DNA of 64,000 nucleotides from Mermis nigrescens (lineage: Eukaryota; Nematoda; Enoplea; Mermithida; Mermithidae), in the NCBI GenBank assembly GCA_036768485.1, contig JAVLUZ010000149.1, forward strand, positions 186,001-250,000. The letters run 5' to 3'. This document shows positions 36,701-43,898 of the stretch, piece after piece. The position numbers were made by a program, and so were the translations under genes. A model generated the notes under the pieces. It saw only the letters and a list, made by a program, of their open reading frames with translations, did no database searches and was not told the DNA's origin. The first letter of the stretch is position 1. Each line of letters begins with the position of its first letter.

Positions 36701-39700
36701 CCAAAAATTTGTGTGTACAAAATGTACAAAGACTTTTGGGGACCATCTTTGTACATGTACAAATGGACCTTGTACAAAAAAAACATGCTATCGATAATAA
36801 ACGACCGGGTTTGTGCATATCGCAAAGCAAGAAAAGCCAAATTTAAGATTATCTTCACAGTTATCGTTTAAAACTGTTCAGCATATCAAAGTTGGATTAA
36901 AAGGACAAACGCCGATCATTGATGACGAATTGTACGGTAAAGTCAAAATTGAGGAGACAATGTGGGTTTTGGAAGATGGAAAATCTGCTGTGATAACGCT
37001 TGAAAAAGTTCGTCACGTTTTGAACTTGACTTCTGAGTGTAAATTAGCTTTAAGCAATTACTTTAGATCAATAAGATGGAATGGTGGCCTAAAATTGTGC
37101 TGAAGGATCCGCCCATCAATACTAAAAAGATACAACCCGAAAACTCCAAGTTATTGATGAACTCGCTCGAGCTGAATGTGTATTACTCGTAAATCGATTT
37201 TCAAATCTTCAGATTGTTGAATTTTAAATTTAGTTGTTTTTAATTTAATTTAGTTTTATTTATTTTCAATATTATCTGTTTAATAATTTATTATTTTATT
37301 TTATTAATTAATTTAAATGATTATTTATGTATAGATATTATCATTTAATTTAATTTTATTAAGCTTATCTTCTTTTTTAAAATAATTATTCTAGCGAGTA
37401 GCGATTGATACTTTCTAGATTTCTTAATTATGTACAATCGAGTTGTTTGTTTTTTTCTAGAAAATTGCTTCACATGATACTCCATCATTATTCATTGTAT
37501 TTGCGCTGCGTATTCACATCCAAACGATTTCTTATGGTCTCGTTCGTTCTCGCTTATTCCTTTTTCAGCACATTTTCTATTTTGTTTACATTCAGACTTG
37601 AAATGGGCTTGTTTTGAATTATCGCCAAAAAATATGATTGGTTGAAATATGTATGTTGTACTTTGAATTTTTCGGGCCAGAAGCTTTTCTTTCTTTCAAC
37701 AAAGCGCATCTTTATTCGGTTGGCTGGAAGAAAAATTGTAAACAAAATACAAATAAATCCACATGTACATGCAGCCCCTTATCCAGGATTTTGTTTCAAG
37801 GGGAATCACCAAAATTTTAAATATGCACGAGTATATATGTACGAGTAATACGTTTAAAAGCGATTTAATGTAGGTAGACTGATGTTTTTCGACATGTTTT
37901 GCATTTTTGGATCACTTTTCTAACTCTGGTGATCAAAAATAAAAATTTAGGGAGGGTTAGGCAAAAATTTTGGCATTTTATTCTTTTTAGCTCAATTTTG
38001 CGGCTTCCTAAATATAAGCTAATGGAGTAATTACAATATCTGGTATGAAGCGCCAAAAACTTCCGACATTTGCATCGTTTTAAGCTTAATTTTATAACTT
38101 TCTGAAGATAAGCAATACAAGAAATATATCTTGCGATTTTGTAGCTTTCTAAATTTATAAGTAGTTATCTTCTGCGTAAAGCGCTGAAAATTTTCAATAT
38201 TGTCGTTTGTATGCTCAATCGAGGATAAGCTATGCAGGAATTATATCAGGCGCGAATCGCCTCAAATTTTGACGTTTTTATCCTTTTAAAGCCAATTTTC
38301 CTTTTTTTCTGCAGATAAGAAATGCAGAAAATTTTATCTAAAAAATGAAATGTGTTGATAACTTATTTTAATTAAACTAATGGCGCGAAGCGCTAAAATT
38401 TGAGCATTTTGACGCTGGGGAACGTCTCATACTATGTACTCGTACATGTAACGGCTCAAAGCTTTGGAAGCGATCTTCATTTTTGGTCAAAAAGGCAAAA
38501 AATAAAGTAAAAATGACCTAAAAACGCAATTTTAGGCAGCTTAACTATGAACGTATGGGATAAATGAATGATAATCAAAAAAACAGTTCGGCGCTTTTTT
38601 ACCTTTGAGATTTGTAGGACACACAGTGCACTCTACAATATTTAGGATCTCTTTTTGCCTATGTTTCTCAAAGTTAGGATTCTATACGTGCGCACTGTTT
38701 GAGGCAGCTTTATTGAGAAGTTTTGATAAAATTGCTTTTGTAAGTTTGTGGTTTGCTATGCTGATTAAGTTATGAATATAGTATGCATTATGTTTATACT
38801 CATCTTCTTATTTTATAATAAGCGGGCTTGAGTTTCTATTTTTGAAAAAAAACTTAGCACATGTGGTCATTTAAATCATTTCGACATAAAACCAGTGTTT
38901 TTCGTACTCGGCAAAGATTTTTCCCGATGTACAAAGACTTTTGGGGACCATCCTTGTACATGTACAAAGATTTTCATGAAGACAAAAATTGCAAAAAAGG
39001 TCTAAAATTCGCAAAAGTTTTCGGCGCTTTGCGCCGAAATGAGCAATTGTGTGCTCTATTTATCTTTATAATGTCAGAAATTGCATTTTGAATGGAAAAA
39101 TGTCAAATTTTTCGGCGCTTAGCGCCGTTTTGAGACAATTATTAGTGATTTTTGACCTCAGAAACCCAGAAATTAGCTAAAATACACTACCAAAGGTCTA
39201 ACAAGTCTGTTTTTGCCACACTTAAGTCGCTACTGTACTATATTAAAGTACCCGAAAATTTGTGTACAAAATGTACTAAGACTTTATGGGTCCATCTTTG
39301 TACATGTACAAACGGACCTTGTACCAAAAAAACACTGCAATAGACTCAATTTTATTGAACCAATTCTAAAAAATATACATGCGTACTTGGATTTTTTCAG
39401 TTATCAGACTTGGATGGAGAAACGCGTTCAATGGTAGAAAAGATGATGTTTGATCAGCGACAAAAAGAACTCGGTTTGCCAACGTCGGAAGAACAAAAGA
39501 AGCAAGAAATGCTTAAAAAGTACATTTTTGACCTAAACAATCTTCGCATTACCGGAATTAAGACTTTATTTAAAGTTTAGTTTTAGTTTTTTCCTAACCT
39601 TTACAACCGAATTTTCGGGGGTCTGATTCAATTAAAATACGAAGAAAAGTCGAAATTTTAATTTATGAGAATGTGGGGGTACATATATGTTCCGAATTCT

Positions 39701-42189
39701 GTGGATTCAGCGAACCCCATGCCCAAGTGTGCTTTAAATGTAGGCTTGAACCCTTATATACATAAACTCGGAATTTCGGTTGGGGGTTCCCTGCCATTTT
39801 TAGTGGGTGAATGATCTGTAATTATTGGCCAAGAGTGGCAAAACACAATGAAAATAGCAAAAAGCGCAGGTTTTTGCCAAAAATCGGGGAGGAGGTTAAA
39901 AATTTTCTGATTTTACGTGATGGGGGACGGCTGACTTTGGATATGGGATCACTCATCCCCGTATTACATGTATGCTTGAACCTGGGCGCAGTCATTTTTG
40001 GTATATTTCTACTATTTTCGTTAGCCAAAAGTCTTTGCCGAATACAAAAATTATGAATGAAATGAATTTTGTTCTGCACGCGCGAATCTACCTAACAATT
40101 TTAGGGTATTAGTACAATATGTCGCCACATGGTCAGAAAAATGCAAAAAAAATTCCAGAAGTAAACAAAATATCTGATTAGGGTAAATCGAGGTCGCTGA
40201 TCACGAAAAAATGTTTAGAAAGCTCGGGGAGTGACCGGTCACTTTCTATGAGTGACCATTGGTCAAATTAGTACAATATGTCGCCACATGGTCAGAAAAT
40301 TGCAAAAAAAAATTTCCAGACGTAAAAAAAACATATGATTAGGGTAAATCGAGGTCGCCGATCACGAAAAAAATGTTTAGAAAGTCCGGGGAGAGACCGA
40401 GACCGGTCACTTTCTATGAGTGACCATTGGTCAAATTAGTACAACATGTCACCACATGGTCAGAAAATTGCAAAAAATTTCCAGCAGTTAAGAAAATATA
40501 TGATTAGGGTAAATCGAGGCGGCTGAACACGAAAAAAATGTTTAGAAAGTCCGGAGAATGACCGGTCACTTTCTATGAGTGACCATTGGTCAAGTGAAAT
40601 GGTCACACAAAAAAATACTGATAAAAACAATAATTCTTGGGTAAATTGAGGTTGCTGATCATAAAAAATGTTTAAAATGTCCGGAGAATAACCGATCACT
40701 TTATATAAGTGAAGTGACCCTTGGTCAAATCCGGTCCCTTTATGTATGGTCCCTTTATGTTATGAATTATTATTTTTAATCAGCATTCTTTGTGTGACCA
40801 TTTCATTTAACCAATGGTCACTCATAGAAAGTGACCGGTCACTCTCCGGACTTTTTAAACATTTTTTTCGTGATCGGCTACCTCGATTTACCCAGAATTA
40901 TTGTTCTTGTCAGCATTTTCTGTGTGACCATCTCATTTGACCAATGGTCACTCGTAGAAAGTGACCGGTCACTCTCCGGACTTTTTAAACATTTTTTTTC
41001 GTGATCAGCAACCTCGATTTACCCTAACCAGATATTTTGTTTACTTCTGCAATTTTCGGACCATGTGGTGACATATTGTACTAATTTGACCAATGGTCAC
41101 TCGCTAAAAAGTGACCGGTCATTCCCGGATTTTCTAAACATTTTTTTCGTGATCAGCGATCTCAATTTACCCTAATCAGATATTTTGTTTACTTCTGGAA
41201 TTTTTTGCATTTTTCTGACCATGTGGCGACATATTGTACTAATACCCAATTTTAGTGCTTAAAATTATTTATCACTAATTTTTCTGCCTCATGCTTCGTT
41301 CATCACCTTTGCACATCGATGAATATAAATCTATGCAGTATGTACTTATAAGTGTGGATTCAGGGGAGGGGCGGCCGCTTCCCCTATTGGCCAAAAATAT
41401 TTGGCGAGATAATGGATGTGTAATTTGCAATGATTTTTGGCCGTCAACAACCATAATTTTTCAAATTTTTCCGGCGCTGCGAGTTGGATTACACCTATTA
41501 ATGACATTTATTCACTTTCTTGGCGACCTGAAAGCCATTTTTGCTCATTAAATAGGTTTCAAAACAATTTTGACTACTGAAACAGCTATTCTAGCATAAT
41601 TTTCTTCAAAAATTTTCGACGTTTCGCGTCAAATGCTGCTAATGCAGGAAATCTTGCAGTAAATCAAGCTTTTGAACGTCCATTCACCTAAATTTCACAA
41701 ATTTTCCGGCGCTTCTCGCCAGATTTTCGTTAAAGTCAAAGGAATTTTAATGTTTTTTTTCACACAAAATTGTCAATAATTCCAAATTTTTTGGAAAAAT
41801 ATTGCATCAAAATTGATTTTACGTAAAAGTTTACAATGTAAAACATCAAAAAACGCTATTTTTTGCGTGAGGGACTTAATTTTGGACCTATTTTTGACTG
41901 TTTGGAAGAGCTGGAGTACCCTTCCCTCCTAGCTAAATCCTAGATCCGCCACTGTATAAACTGATAGAATATCTGTTTAAATGAAAGCAAGGATGTGCAT
42001 ACATGTGTATATATAAGTGAAATTTCATTCCTGTAGGGTTATTAAACCATTTCAGCATTCAATTATTTGTGCTTACGATTTATTGAATTCTATTTAAGTT
42101 CTAAGTCAAATCGATAAACATTCTACCTTTTTTATAGATTCATGCAAGCTCATCCGGAAATGGATTTTTCAAAGGCTAAAATATGCTGA
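15691..42189 (+). CDS. NUDC: NUDC (nuclear distribution C), complete ten-exon gene including introns
   Basis: Ten exons, joined in phase, encode about 331 residues, the length of human NUDC. In order: an N-terminal [12 protein letters not shown] motif, a [10 protein letters not shown] segment, a charged coiled-coil (exons 3-4), an acidic linker, the CS (p23-like) domain from [10 protein letters not shown] through KVGLKGQ and VLEDGK to INKMEWW (exons 5-8), and the conserved tail [20 protein letters not shown] and [10 protein letters not shown] (exons 8-10). In other animals NUDC binds LIS1/dynein and HSP90 and acts in nuclear migration and mitosis. Introns are 3417, 4875, 3069, 1606, 5649, 1960, 59, about 2250 and 2618 bp, nearly all transposon-filled. 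All junctions are GT-AG except possibly the start of intron 8. The start codon was chosen by alignment to the family N-terminus. Confidence 0.92.
15838..16475 (+). pseudogene. CR1/Jockey-type LINE reverse transcriptase, C-terminal fragment (decayed)
   Basis: Pieces of the usual C-terminal end of such ORF2 proteins follow in order across frames: [14 protein letters not shown] (about 15868), [15 protein letters not shown] (about 15990), [16 protein letters not shown] (about 16080), [12 protein letters not shown], and [13 protein letters not shown] (about 16372). A stop at about 15957 and further breaks show it is dead. The RT active site and the endonuclease are absent. It lies in NUDC intron 1. 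Confidence 0.8.
16624..17210. repeat. MITE remnants with AGGCGTAGCCAG-type ends
   Basis: GCATAGGCGTAGCCAGA at about 16634 pairs with TGGCTACGCCAGTGG at about 16999, enclosing G/C-rich termini and GGCGC-type hairpins. A second related piece runs to CACTGGCTACACCAGTG near 17190. No ORF. Confidence 0.5.
17256..17343. repeat. 88-bp hairpin element
   Basis: CATGGGCTAAGCC and its exact complement GGCTTAGCCCATG bound the unit. Inside, GGGGCGAAAA pairs imperfectly with GTTTTGCCCC. The loop is CCGCTCGCTTCG. It is either a tiny foldback or the hairpin of a larger element. Confidence 0.6.
17344..19188. other. Rest of NUDC intron 1: unclassified AT-rich DNA
   Basis: No coding signal. A partial duplication is visible at 18420-18620: two blocks, each with GTGGGGG(A/C)..CACG(C/T)GCCC followed by a GGATACG(A/G)(A/G)CCTG word. 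A GGCGC-type hairpin lies near 18365. Confidence 0.4.
19189..19266 (+). CDS. NUDC: NUDC exon 2
   Basis: 26 codons ([15 protein letters not shown]...EAAEK) between acceptor CTTATAG and donor GTATAT; phase 0 at both ends. It matches the family segment FFSFLRRKTDFF. Confidence 0.9.
19504..20203 (-). mobile_element. Family T MITE, long subtype, with 8-bp target duplication
   Basis: 700 bp, starting CACTGTTTTTTGTGCGAG and ending CTCGTACAAAAAAACAGTG. The flanks are CTTACTAG (19496-19503) and TTTACTAG (20204-20211), an 8-bp duplication with one change, as for hAT elements. It is inverted relative to the copy at 29270-30011. No transposase. Confidence 0.85.
20212..21024. other. NUDC intron 2, unclassified part
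   Basis: AT-rich DNA without ORF or clear repeat structure that I can name. Matching words such as TTGATCAAACACTACTTTA near 20298 and its partial complement near 20730 suggest one more degraded inverted-repeat element. Confidence 0.35.
21025..21185 (-). mobile_element. Small MITE with AGGCACGTAGCTGGCC / CAGAGCTACGTG ends
   Basis: About 160 bp. It is inverted relative to related copies at 27543-27652 and 35185-35336, which begin CAGGCACGTAGCTCTGGGGG or a close variant and end GGCCAGCTACGTNCCT. No ORF. Confidence 0.65.
21265..21670. repeat. GC-rich MITE with GACCCACCTTTTT tandem repeats
   Basis: ACACCTGGGCAATG (21280) pairs with CATTGCCCAGGT (21653) as imperfect terminal inverted repeats. Within it, 21493-21620 holds about five copies of a GGACCCACCTTTTTTCAG-type unit, 22-35 bp apart. 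Confidence 0.6.
21895..24065 (-). mobile_element. Non-LTR retrotransposon (LINE), 5'-truncated
   Basis: The body carries the RT ORF on the minus strand. The 3' end is a (TGAG)n tail, seen on the + strand as CACTCACTCACTCACTCACT at about 21900-21922. Such simple-repeat tails are typical of RTE-like LINEs. The 5' end stops near 24065 before any endonuclease domain. It lies in NUDC intron 2, just before exon 3. Confidence 0.85.
21987..24050 (-). pseudogene. LINE reverse transcriptase with zinc finger inserted in the thumb, disrupted
   Basis: The longest open piece is 22427-23896. RT motifs in order: [47 protein letters not shown], the catalytic LLYADDLVL, and [12 protein letters not shown] Cys/His-rich finger of PHD-like layout (PCAVC, CTMC, WCHKKC, CTAC) follows at about 22585-22725, before the usual [13 protein letters not shown]. 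Upstream in the same frame are [11 protein letters not shown] and a stop (near 23935). Downstream, in-frame stops near 22427 and 22300 and then a frameshift lead into [12 protein letters not shown] and [10 protein letters not shown] (21987-22421). The element is inactive. This RT-plus-finger layout is known in marine invertebrate LINEs, so the finger is not itself new. Confidence 0.85.
24142..24278 (+). CDS. NUDC: NUDC exon 3
   Basis: 45 codons plus 2 nt ([18 protein letters not shown]...), acceptor CTGAAAAG, donor GTAGTC. Rich in Lys/Glu/Arg, predicted coiled-coil, matching the family's dimerisation region. The TAG seen directly after is part of the donor, not a stop. Confidence 0.85.
24376..26148. 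mobile_element. hAT-like element with 8-bp target duplication and GC-rich subterminal palindromes
   Basis: The ends CAGTGATCGGACC and GGTCCGATCACTG are perfect inverted repeats. They are flanked by CTTTCAGG (24368-24375) and CTTTTAGG (26149-26156), an 8-bp duplication with one change. Just inside both ends are strings of CCTCGGC / GCCGAGG palindromes (24392-24465 and 26052-26120). The interior holds a nested MITE (24736-25333) and a short acidic ORF (25757-25993, [12 protein letters not shown]) that may be a transposase remnant. No hAT catalytic domain is recognisable. It lies in NUDC intron 3. Confidence 0.85.
24736..25333 (+). mobile_element. GGCGGAT-family MITE, copy 1
   Basis: Starts near GGCGGATTTAAGTG and ends TAGATACGCCACTG. 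It shares its whole body (ATATTTGGCGAGATA, CCGGCGCTACGCGCCGG, TTTCGATGTTTCGCATC) with copies at 31448-32513 and 41353-41954. Non-coding. Nested in the hAT-like element. Confidence 0.75.
26157..27347. other. NUDC intron 3, remainder: AT-rich DNA and a partial family T copy
   Basis: 26385-26500 is a nearly pure A/T stretch of TTTTAAATTTTA type. From about 26875 (CAGTGTTTTTTTGGTGCG) to 27200 there is a decayed, inverted family T MITE with TTTGTACATGTACAAAG and a GGCGC-type hairpin. No gene. Confidence 0.5.
27348..27489 (+). CDS. NUDC: NUDC exon 4
   Basis: 1 nt plus 47 codons ([20 protein letters not shown]...). The acceptor is AATAAAAG, which is weak; the donor is GTACGC, phase 0. IKELTEEEA matches the family motif IKELTDEEA. 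The second half is Ser/Glu-rich linker. Confidence 0.85.
27543..27652 (+). mobile_element. Small MITE, CAGGCACGTAGC family
   Basis: About 110 bp, starting CAGGCACGTAGCTCTGGGGG and ending GGCCAGCTACGTTCCTG. Related to 21025-21185 and 35185-35336. Confidence 0.7.
28575..28976 (-). mobile_element. Family H MITE (CCATACATG ends), copy 1
   Basis: CCATACATGCACAGGGGG at one end and CCCCAAGATCATGTATGG at the other. The interior shares the TTTTTAGAGCATAAAA block and the GGTGCGAAGCGCC hairpin with 61872-62554 and more distantly with 57720-58128. No ORF. NUDC intron 4. Confidence 0.7.
29096..29203 (+). CDS. NUDC: NUDC exon 5 (start of CS domain)
   Basis: 36 codons, acceptor CTTTTTTAG, donor GTAAAT, phase 0. 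It encodes an acidic run (DQDDDDKG) and the highly conserved [17 protein letters not shown], the first strand of the CS domain. Confidence 0.95.
29270..30011 (+). mobile_element. Family T MITE, long subtype, with perfect 8-bp target duplication
   Basis: 742 bp with ends CACTGTTTTTTTTTTGTAC and GTACAAAAAAAACAGTG. The flanking GTACTAAT is identical at 29262-29269 and 30012-30019. Subterminal TTTGTACATGTACAAAG palindrome. The reverse complement of the copy at 19504-20203. No ORF. Confidence 0.9.
31448..32513 (+). mobile_element. GGCGGAT-family MITE, copy 2, fourth nesting layer
   Basis: CAGGGGCGGATTTAAG to AGATCCGCCACTG, with TCCTAT repeated at 31441-31446 and 32515-32520. It is itself split by a family T copy at 31640-32083. 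Confidence 0.8.
31640..32083 (+). mobile_element. Family T MITE, innermost nesting layer
   Basis: Starts TGTTTTTTTGTATTCGGC and ends CTTGTACAAAAAACACTG. The flanks TGGAAGCA and TGGAAGTC are a degraded 8-bp duplication of the host MITE's CTGGAAGCC site, seen intact at 24902. Confidence 0.8.
33210..33969 (+). mobile_element. Family T MITE with perfect 8-bp target duplication
   Basis: CACGGTTTTTTTGTATTCGG to CTTGTACAAAAAAAAACACTG-type end. ACTGTAAT is identical at 33202-33209 and 33970-33977. It includes an internal partial duplication (two GGCGCTTCGCGCC blocks, then a second copy of the 3' half). Confidence 0.85.
33978..34523. other. NUDC intron 5, unclassified part
   Basis: AT-rich DNA without coding signal or a repeat that I can classify. 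Confidence 0.35.
34524..34780 (+). mobile_element. Family G MITE (GGGGTATGCACCC type), copy 1
   Basis: Starts ACGCGTGGGCCTGGGGGG with a GGATATGCACCC block. The body contains GATGCCAATAGATAGTGCTC and GATGAGAAACGTTGAAAAATG. It ends GGTGCCGCCCATCTATGC. The same order recurs at 44532, 58881, 59916 (inverted) and 62216. Confidence 0.75.
34853..34921 (+). CDS. NUDC: NUDC exon 6
   Basis: 23 codons ([19 protein letters not shown]...), acceptor TTGTTTAG, donor GTACGC, phase 0. It corresponds to the family segment LAVPF...LKGKDMVVDIQ within the CS domain. Confidence 0.85.
35185..35336 (+). mobile_element. Small MITE, CAGGCACGTAGC family, with target duplication
   Basis: Starts CAGGCAGTAGCTCTGGGGG and ends GGCCAGCTACGTGCCTA. 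GTTGTCT is repeated at 35178-35184 and 35337-35343. NUDC intron 6. Confidence 0.8.
35344..36335. other. NUDC intron 6, unclassified part
   Basis: No coding signal. A GGCGCAAAGCGCC hairpin (35940) and a CTGAGGTAGGGGTAATACCCCCCTCAG hairpin (about 36048, arms CTGAGG and CCTCAG) mark MITE debris; the latter resembles 56305-56330. Confidence 0.4.
36344..36787 (+). mobile_element. Family T MITE with perfect 8-bp target duplication, short subtype
   Basis: 444 bp, CACTGTTTTTTTTTGTAC to GTACAAAAAAAACATG. CTATCGAT is identical at 36336-36343 and 36788-36795. Two GGCGCTTCGCGCC hairpins (36468, 36560). No ORF. Confidence 0.9.
36882..37007 (+). CDS. NUDC: NUDC exon 7 (CS domain core)
   Basis: 42 codons, acceptor CTGTTCAG, donor GTTCGT (weak), phase 0. 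It encodes [19 protein letters not shown] and MWVLEDGK, the best-conserved part of the domain. Confidence 0.95.
37067..37150 (+). CDS. NUDC: NUDC exon 8 (end of CS domain); 3' border uncertain
   Basis: 28 codons ([14 protein letters not shown]...QPENSK) after a 59-bp intron ending TTACTTTAG. By alignment the exon ends at AAG 37150, but the next bases are TTATTG, not GT. A GT donor in the same phase lies at 37178 (AAT/GTGTAT) and would add nine residues before LSDLD. Which is used cannot be told here. Confidence 0.85.
37195..37395. repeat. A/T low-complexity stretch in NUDC intron 8
   Basis: Almost only A and T (TTAATTTAATTTAG, TTATTTTATTTTATT). No structure beyond low complexity. Confidence 0.6.
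37396..38892. other. NUDC intron 8, remainder
   Basis: No coding signal. Several degenerate GGCGCGAAGCGC-type motifs (38165, 38250, 38382) suggest old MITE fragments. Confidence 0.4.
38893..39337 (+). mobile_element. Family T MITE, short subtype
   Basis: CAGTGTTTTTCGTACTCGGC to CTTGTACCAAAAAAACACTG. Collinear with 36344-36787. The flanks show no clear duplication, so it is probably older. NUDC intron 8. Confidence 0.8.
39401..39519 (+). CDS. NUDC: NUDC exon 9
   Basis: 39 codons plus 2 nt ([20 protein letters not shown]...), acceptor ATTTTTTCAG, donor [21 protein letters not shown] is a family hallmark. Confidence 0.95.
40105..41246. mobile_element. Foldback Mutator-like element with 9-bp target duplication
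   Basis: 1142 bp, from GGTATTAGTACAATATG to CATATTGTACTAATACC, flanked by identical CAATTTTAG at 40096-40104 and 41247-41255. The left arm is about four tandem units of 150-170 bp (CGCCACATGGTCAGAAA ... TAGGGTAAATCGAGG ... GTGACCGGTCAC ... GTGACCATTGGTCAA). The right arm (40755-41246) is the same set in reverse complement. Long tandem-built inverted arms and a 9-bp duplication suit the MULE superfamily. No ORF. NUDC intron 9. Confidence 0.85.
41353..41954 (+). mobile_element. GGCGGAT-family MITE, copy 3
   Basis: Starts GTGGATTCAGGGGAGG and ends AGATCCGCCACTG. Collinear with 24736-25333 throughout, including TTTGGCGAGATAA and TTTCGACGTTTCGCGTC. NUDC intron 9. Confidence 0.75.
42138..42189 (+). 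CDS. NUDC: NUDC exon 10 (C-terminus and stop)
   Basis: 1 nt plus 16 codons and TGA. Acceptor TTTTTTATAG. It encodes [16 protein letters not shown], the usual NUDC tail ([12 protein letters not shown] in vertebrates). Confidence 0.95.
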
Positions 42190-42292
42190 TTCTATGATTA
42201 TCATTTGTCGTTCCTTTTTTATTTGTTAATGTGATTTATTGTTATTCTGCTCTTCAAATCTTTCATAAATTAAGTATGTCTGTACGGTTTGA

Positions 42293-42298
42293 ATTAAA
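42293..42298 (+). promoter_or_regulatory. Candidate poly(A) signal of NUDC
   Basis: ATTAAA about 105 nt after the NUDC stop, in a T-rich 3' flank. It is a known variant hexamer. No AATAAA is closer. Confidence 0.35.
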
Positions 42299-42706
42299 CT
42301 GCAACGCTTACTTCGAGAAGAATGTCTTAAGACGTCTGAAGTCCGTGAATGCGCTGGCATTATCGCACATTGATAACAAATAGGTAATGTTAGTCATGCC
42401 ATCGTTGAATCCTAGTCGATAGTGAGGTAGTTAGAGCTGCAGCACTGCACTCCCTGTAAAATTGCTGCGACCCCGGAATGGTCGATTTTATGAAGCGTAG
42501 AAAAAGCGCCTTTTAAGCGTTTCTATTAGTTAAATTTAGTTCAAAGGTGTTCGATTTCCGGCGCTTCGCACCAATATTTCTTTAACTATATTGCTCTATT
42601 GTTTTGTATCCTGTAAAAAGAGCGAACATTGTCTGAACCGTCGGAAAACGGTGTTTCTTGCGTTTACCGATCGTTTGATGTCCAAAAATAAGACTTAGAA
42701 ATTTTT

Positions 42707-42829
42707 ATGGATTACCAGATATCACAGGCACATAATATTCCTCAGTTTGGCGCTGCCATCGTCGACAGTGCTCCACCAAACAAAGGAGACTATAAACAGC
42801 TCGACGAACGTGTGCCTATATTACTTAAG
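42707..42829 (+). CDS. Possible exon of an unknown gene
   Basis: The ATG at 42707 opens a frame with coding-like composition (MDYQISQAHNIPQFG, then NKGDYKQLDERVPILLK). Near 42829 there is a possible GT (AA/GTTTAC), and a MITE follows at 42841. No family recognised and no convincing partner exon. It lies 520 bp after NUDC on the same strand. It could be a first exon, a relic or chance. Confidence 0.3.
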
Positions 42830-42840
42830 TTTACCTACCT

Positions 42841-43083
42841 CTATAGTCTATTTCACGAAACCTTGTGCATCGGAATCATTTTTAACGATCTAGCGAAAAA
42901 TTAAATAAAGCGTTTTCTAGGTAGCTTATTGTAATGCAATTTTGCTTAGCAAAACTTATTTTGCTTCTCAATTGCTATGCCACAGTATAGTGATTGCTGC
43001 TTCAGTTTAAACCGCTTTTGTAATCGATTTACGTGCACTCAAGAATTGTGATCCATGCACGAAGTTTCGTGAAATATACTACA
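42841..43083. mobile_element. Family S MITE (TAGTCTATTTCACGAAAC ends), copy 1
   Basis: About 240 bp: CTATAGTCTATTTCACGAAA then CCTTGTGCAT at the left and the complement ATGCACGAAGTTTCGTGAAA at the right, with CAGTTTAAACCGCTTTTG inside. Further copies at 53467-53700 and 61190-61446. No ORF. Confidence 0.8.
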
Positions 43084-43404
43084 AGTGCTCACCATACAGG
43101 GGAAGCGACCGAACTCTGGTGGTCGAGGGGGCAAAATTGCCAAAACTAGCACCGAAAATTCAGGATCTATCGATTTTGGGGGTCCATCGGATTCATGGCT
43201 CCCCCGTGCCCACGGTCTAAAAAATAATGGTATGGCTGAAAGACCATTTTTCAGCGCTTCTGGTCGAGCACTTGGCATCAAAAAATTGAGAAAAAACACA
43301 AAGAAATTGTAATTATTCATCTCTGGGGGTACCCCTAAAAATCCACCCACACCCGGGTGTGGTTGGGCGTGCCCTCGTGAGACCACAACTTTACTTGTGT
43401 ATCT

Positions 43405-43515
43405 GTACTAGCGTTGTCAGAGTTAGTAAATTACAATAAAGTTAGGGTTAGGGTTCATCCCATTTCGAAAAACTCAATAGGGTTAGAGTTAACTCCAACC
43501 CTATTTCTAAAAAAA
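43405..43515. mobile_element. MITE with GTTGTCAGAGTTA end
   Basis: GCGTTGTCAGAGTTAGTAA followed by AGGGTTAGGGTT and GGGTTAGAGTTAACTCC. A related unit at 52670-52770 ends GAGTTAACTCTGACAACACT, the complement. The telomere-like TTAGGG words are part of this element. Confidence 0.5.
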
Positions 43516-43639
43516 GAGTTGAGCCATTCAAAAGATTCATTTATATGATTAACAAAGCGTGCTTTTTGGCACTCAAAAAACTGTCTCAAAATAGACTATG
43601 ATTTTAAATTTTGCATTTTTATTGAAGTTGCTCCAATGA

Positions 43640-43880
43640 AAAATTCCCATTTGAAGTCAGCGAACTCCAACACATTGCAACCACATCAAAATCCGCCAGC
43701 CAGACACCCATCCCAGAAATTGATTTTTTCTTTTTCCCTGCAATTTTTCGATGCCGATGCATTAAGCCCATTGAGAAATGCCGAAAAATAGTGTTTTTGC
43801 CCTACCATAAATGTTTAGGCACTTTTTGAACTTTAAAATTTTTAGAACCCAGAATTTTCAAGCCGCCCATGTAAGCTTGC
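43640..43880 (+). repeat. Degraded family G MITE
   Basis: CAATTTTTCGATGCCGATGC, TTGAGAAATGCCGAAAAATAG and CAAGCCGCCCATGTA follow in the order seen in family G. The left end is missing. Confidence 0.5.
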
Positions 43881-43898
43881 ATGCAATGCAAGATTACC

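Noticed and set aside
43435..43475. Telomere-like TTAGGG words
   Set aside because: Only two or three degenerate units, inside a small MITE with a related copy at 52670-52770.
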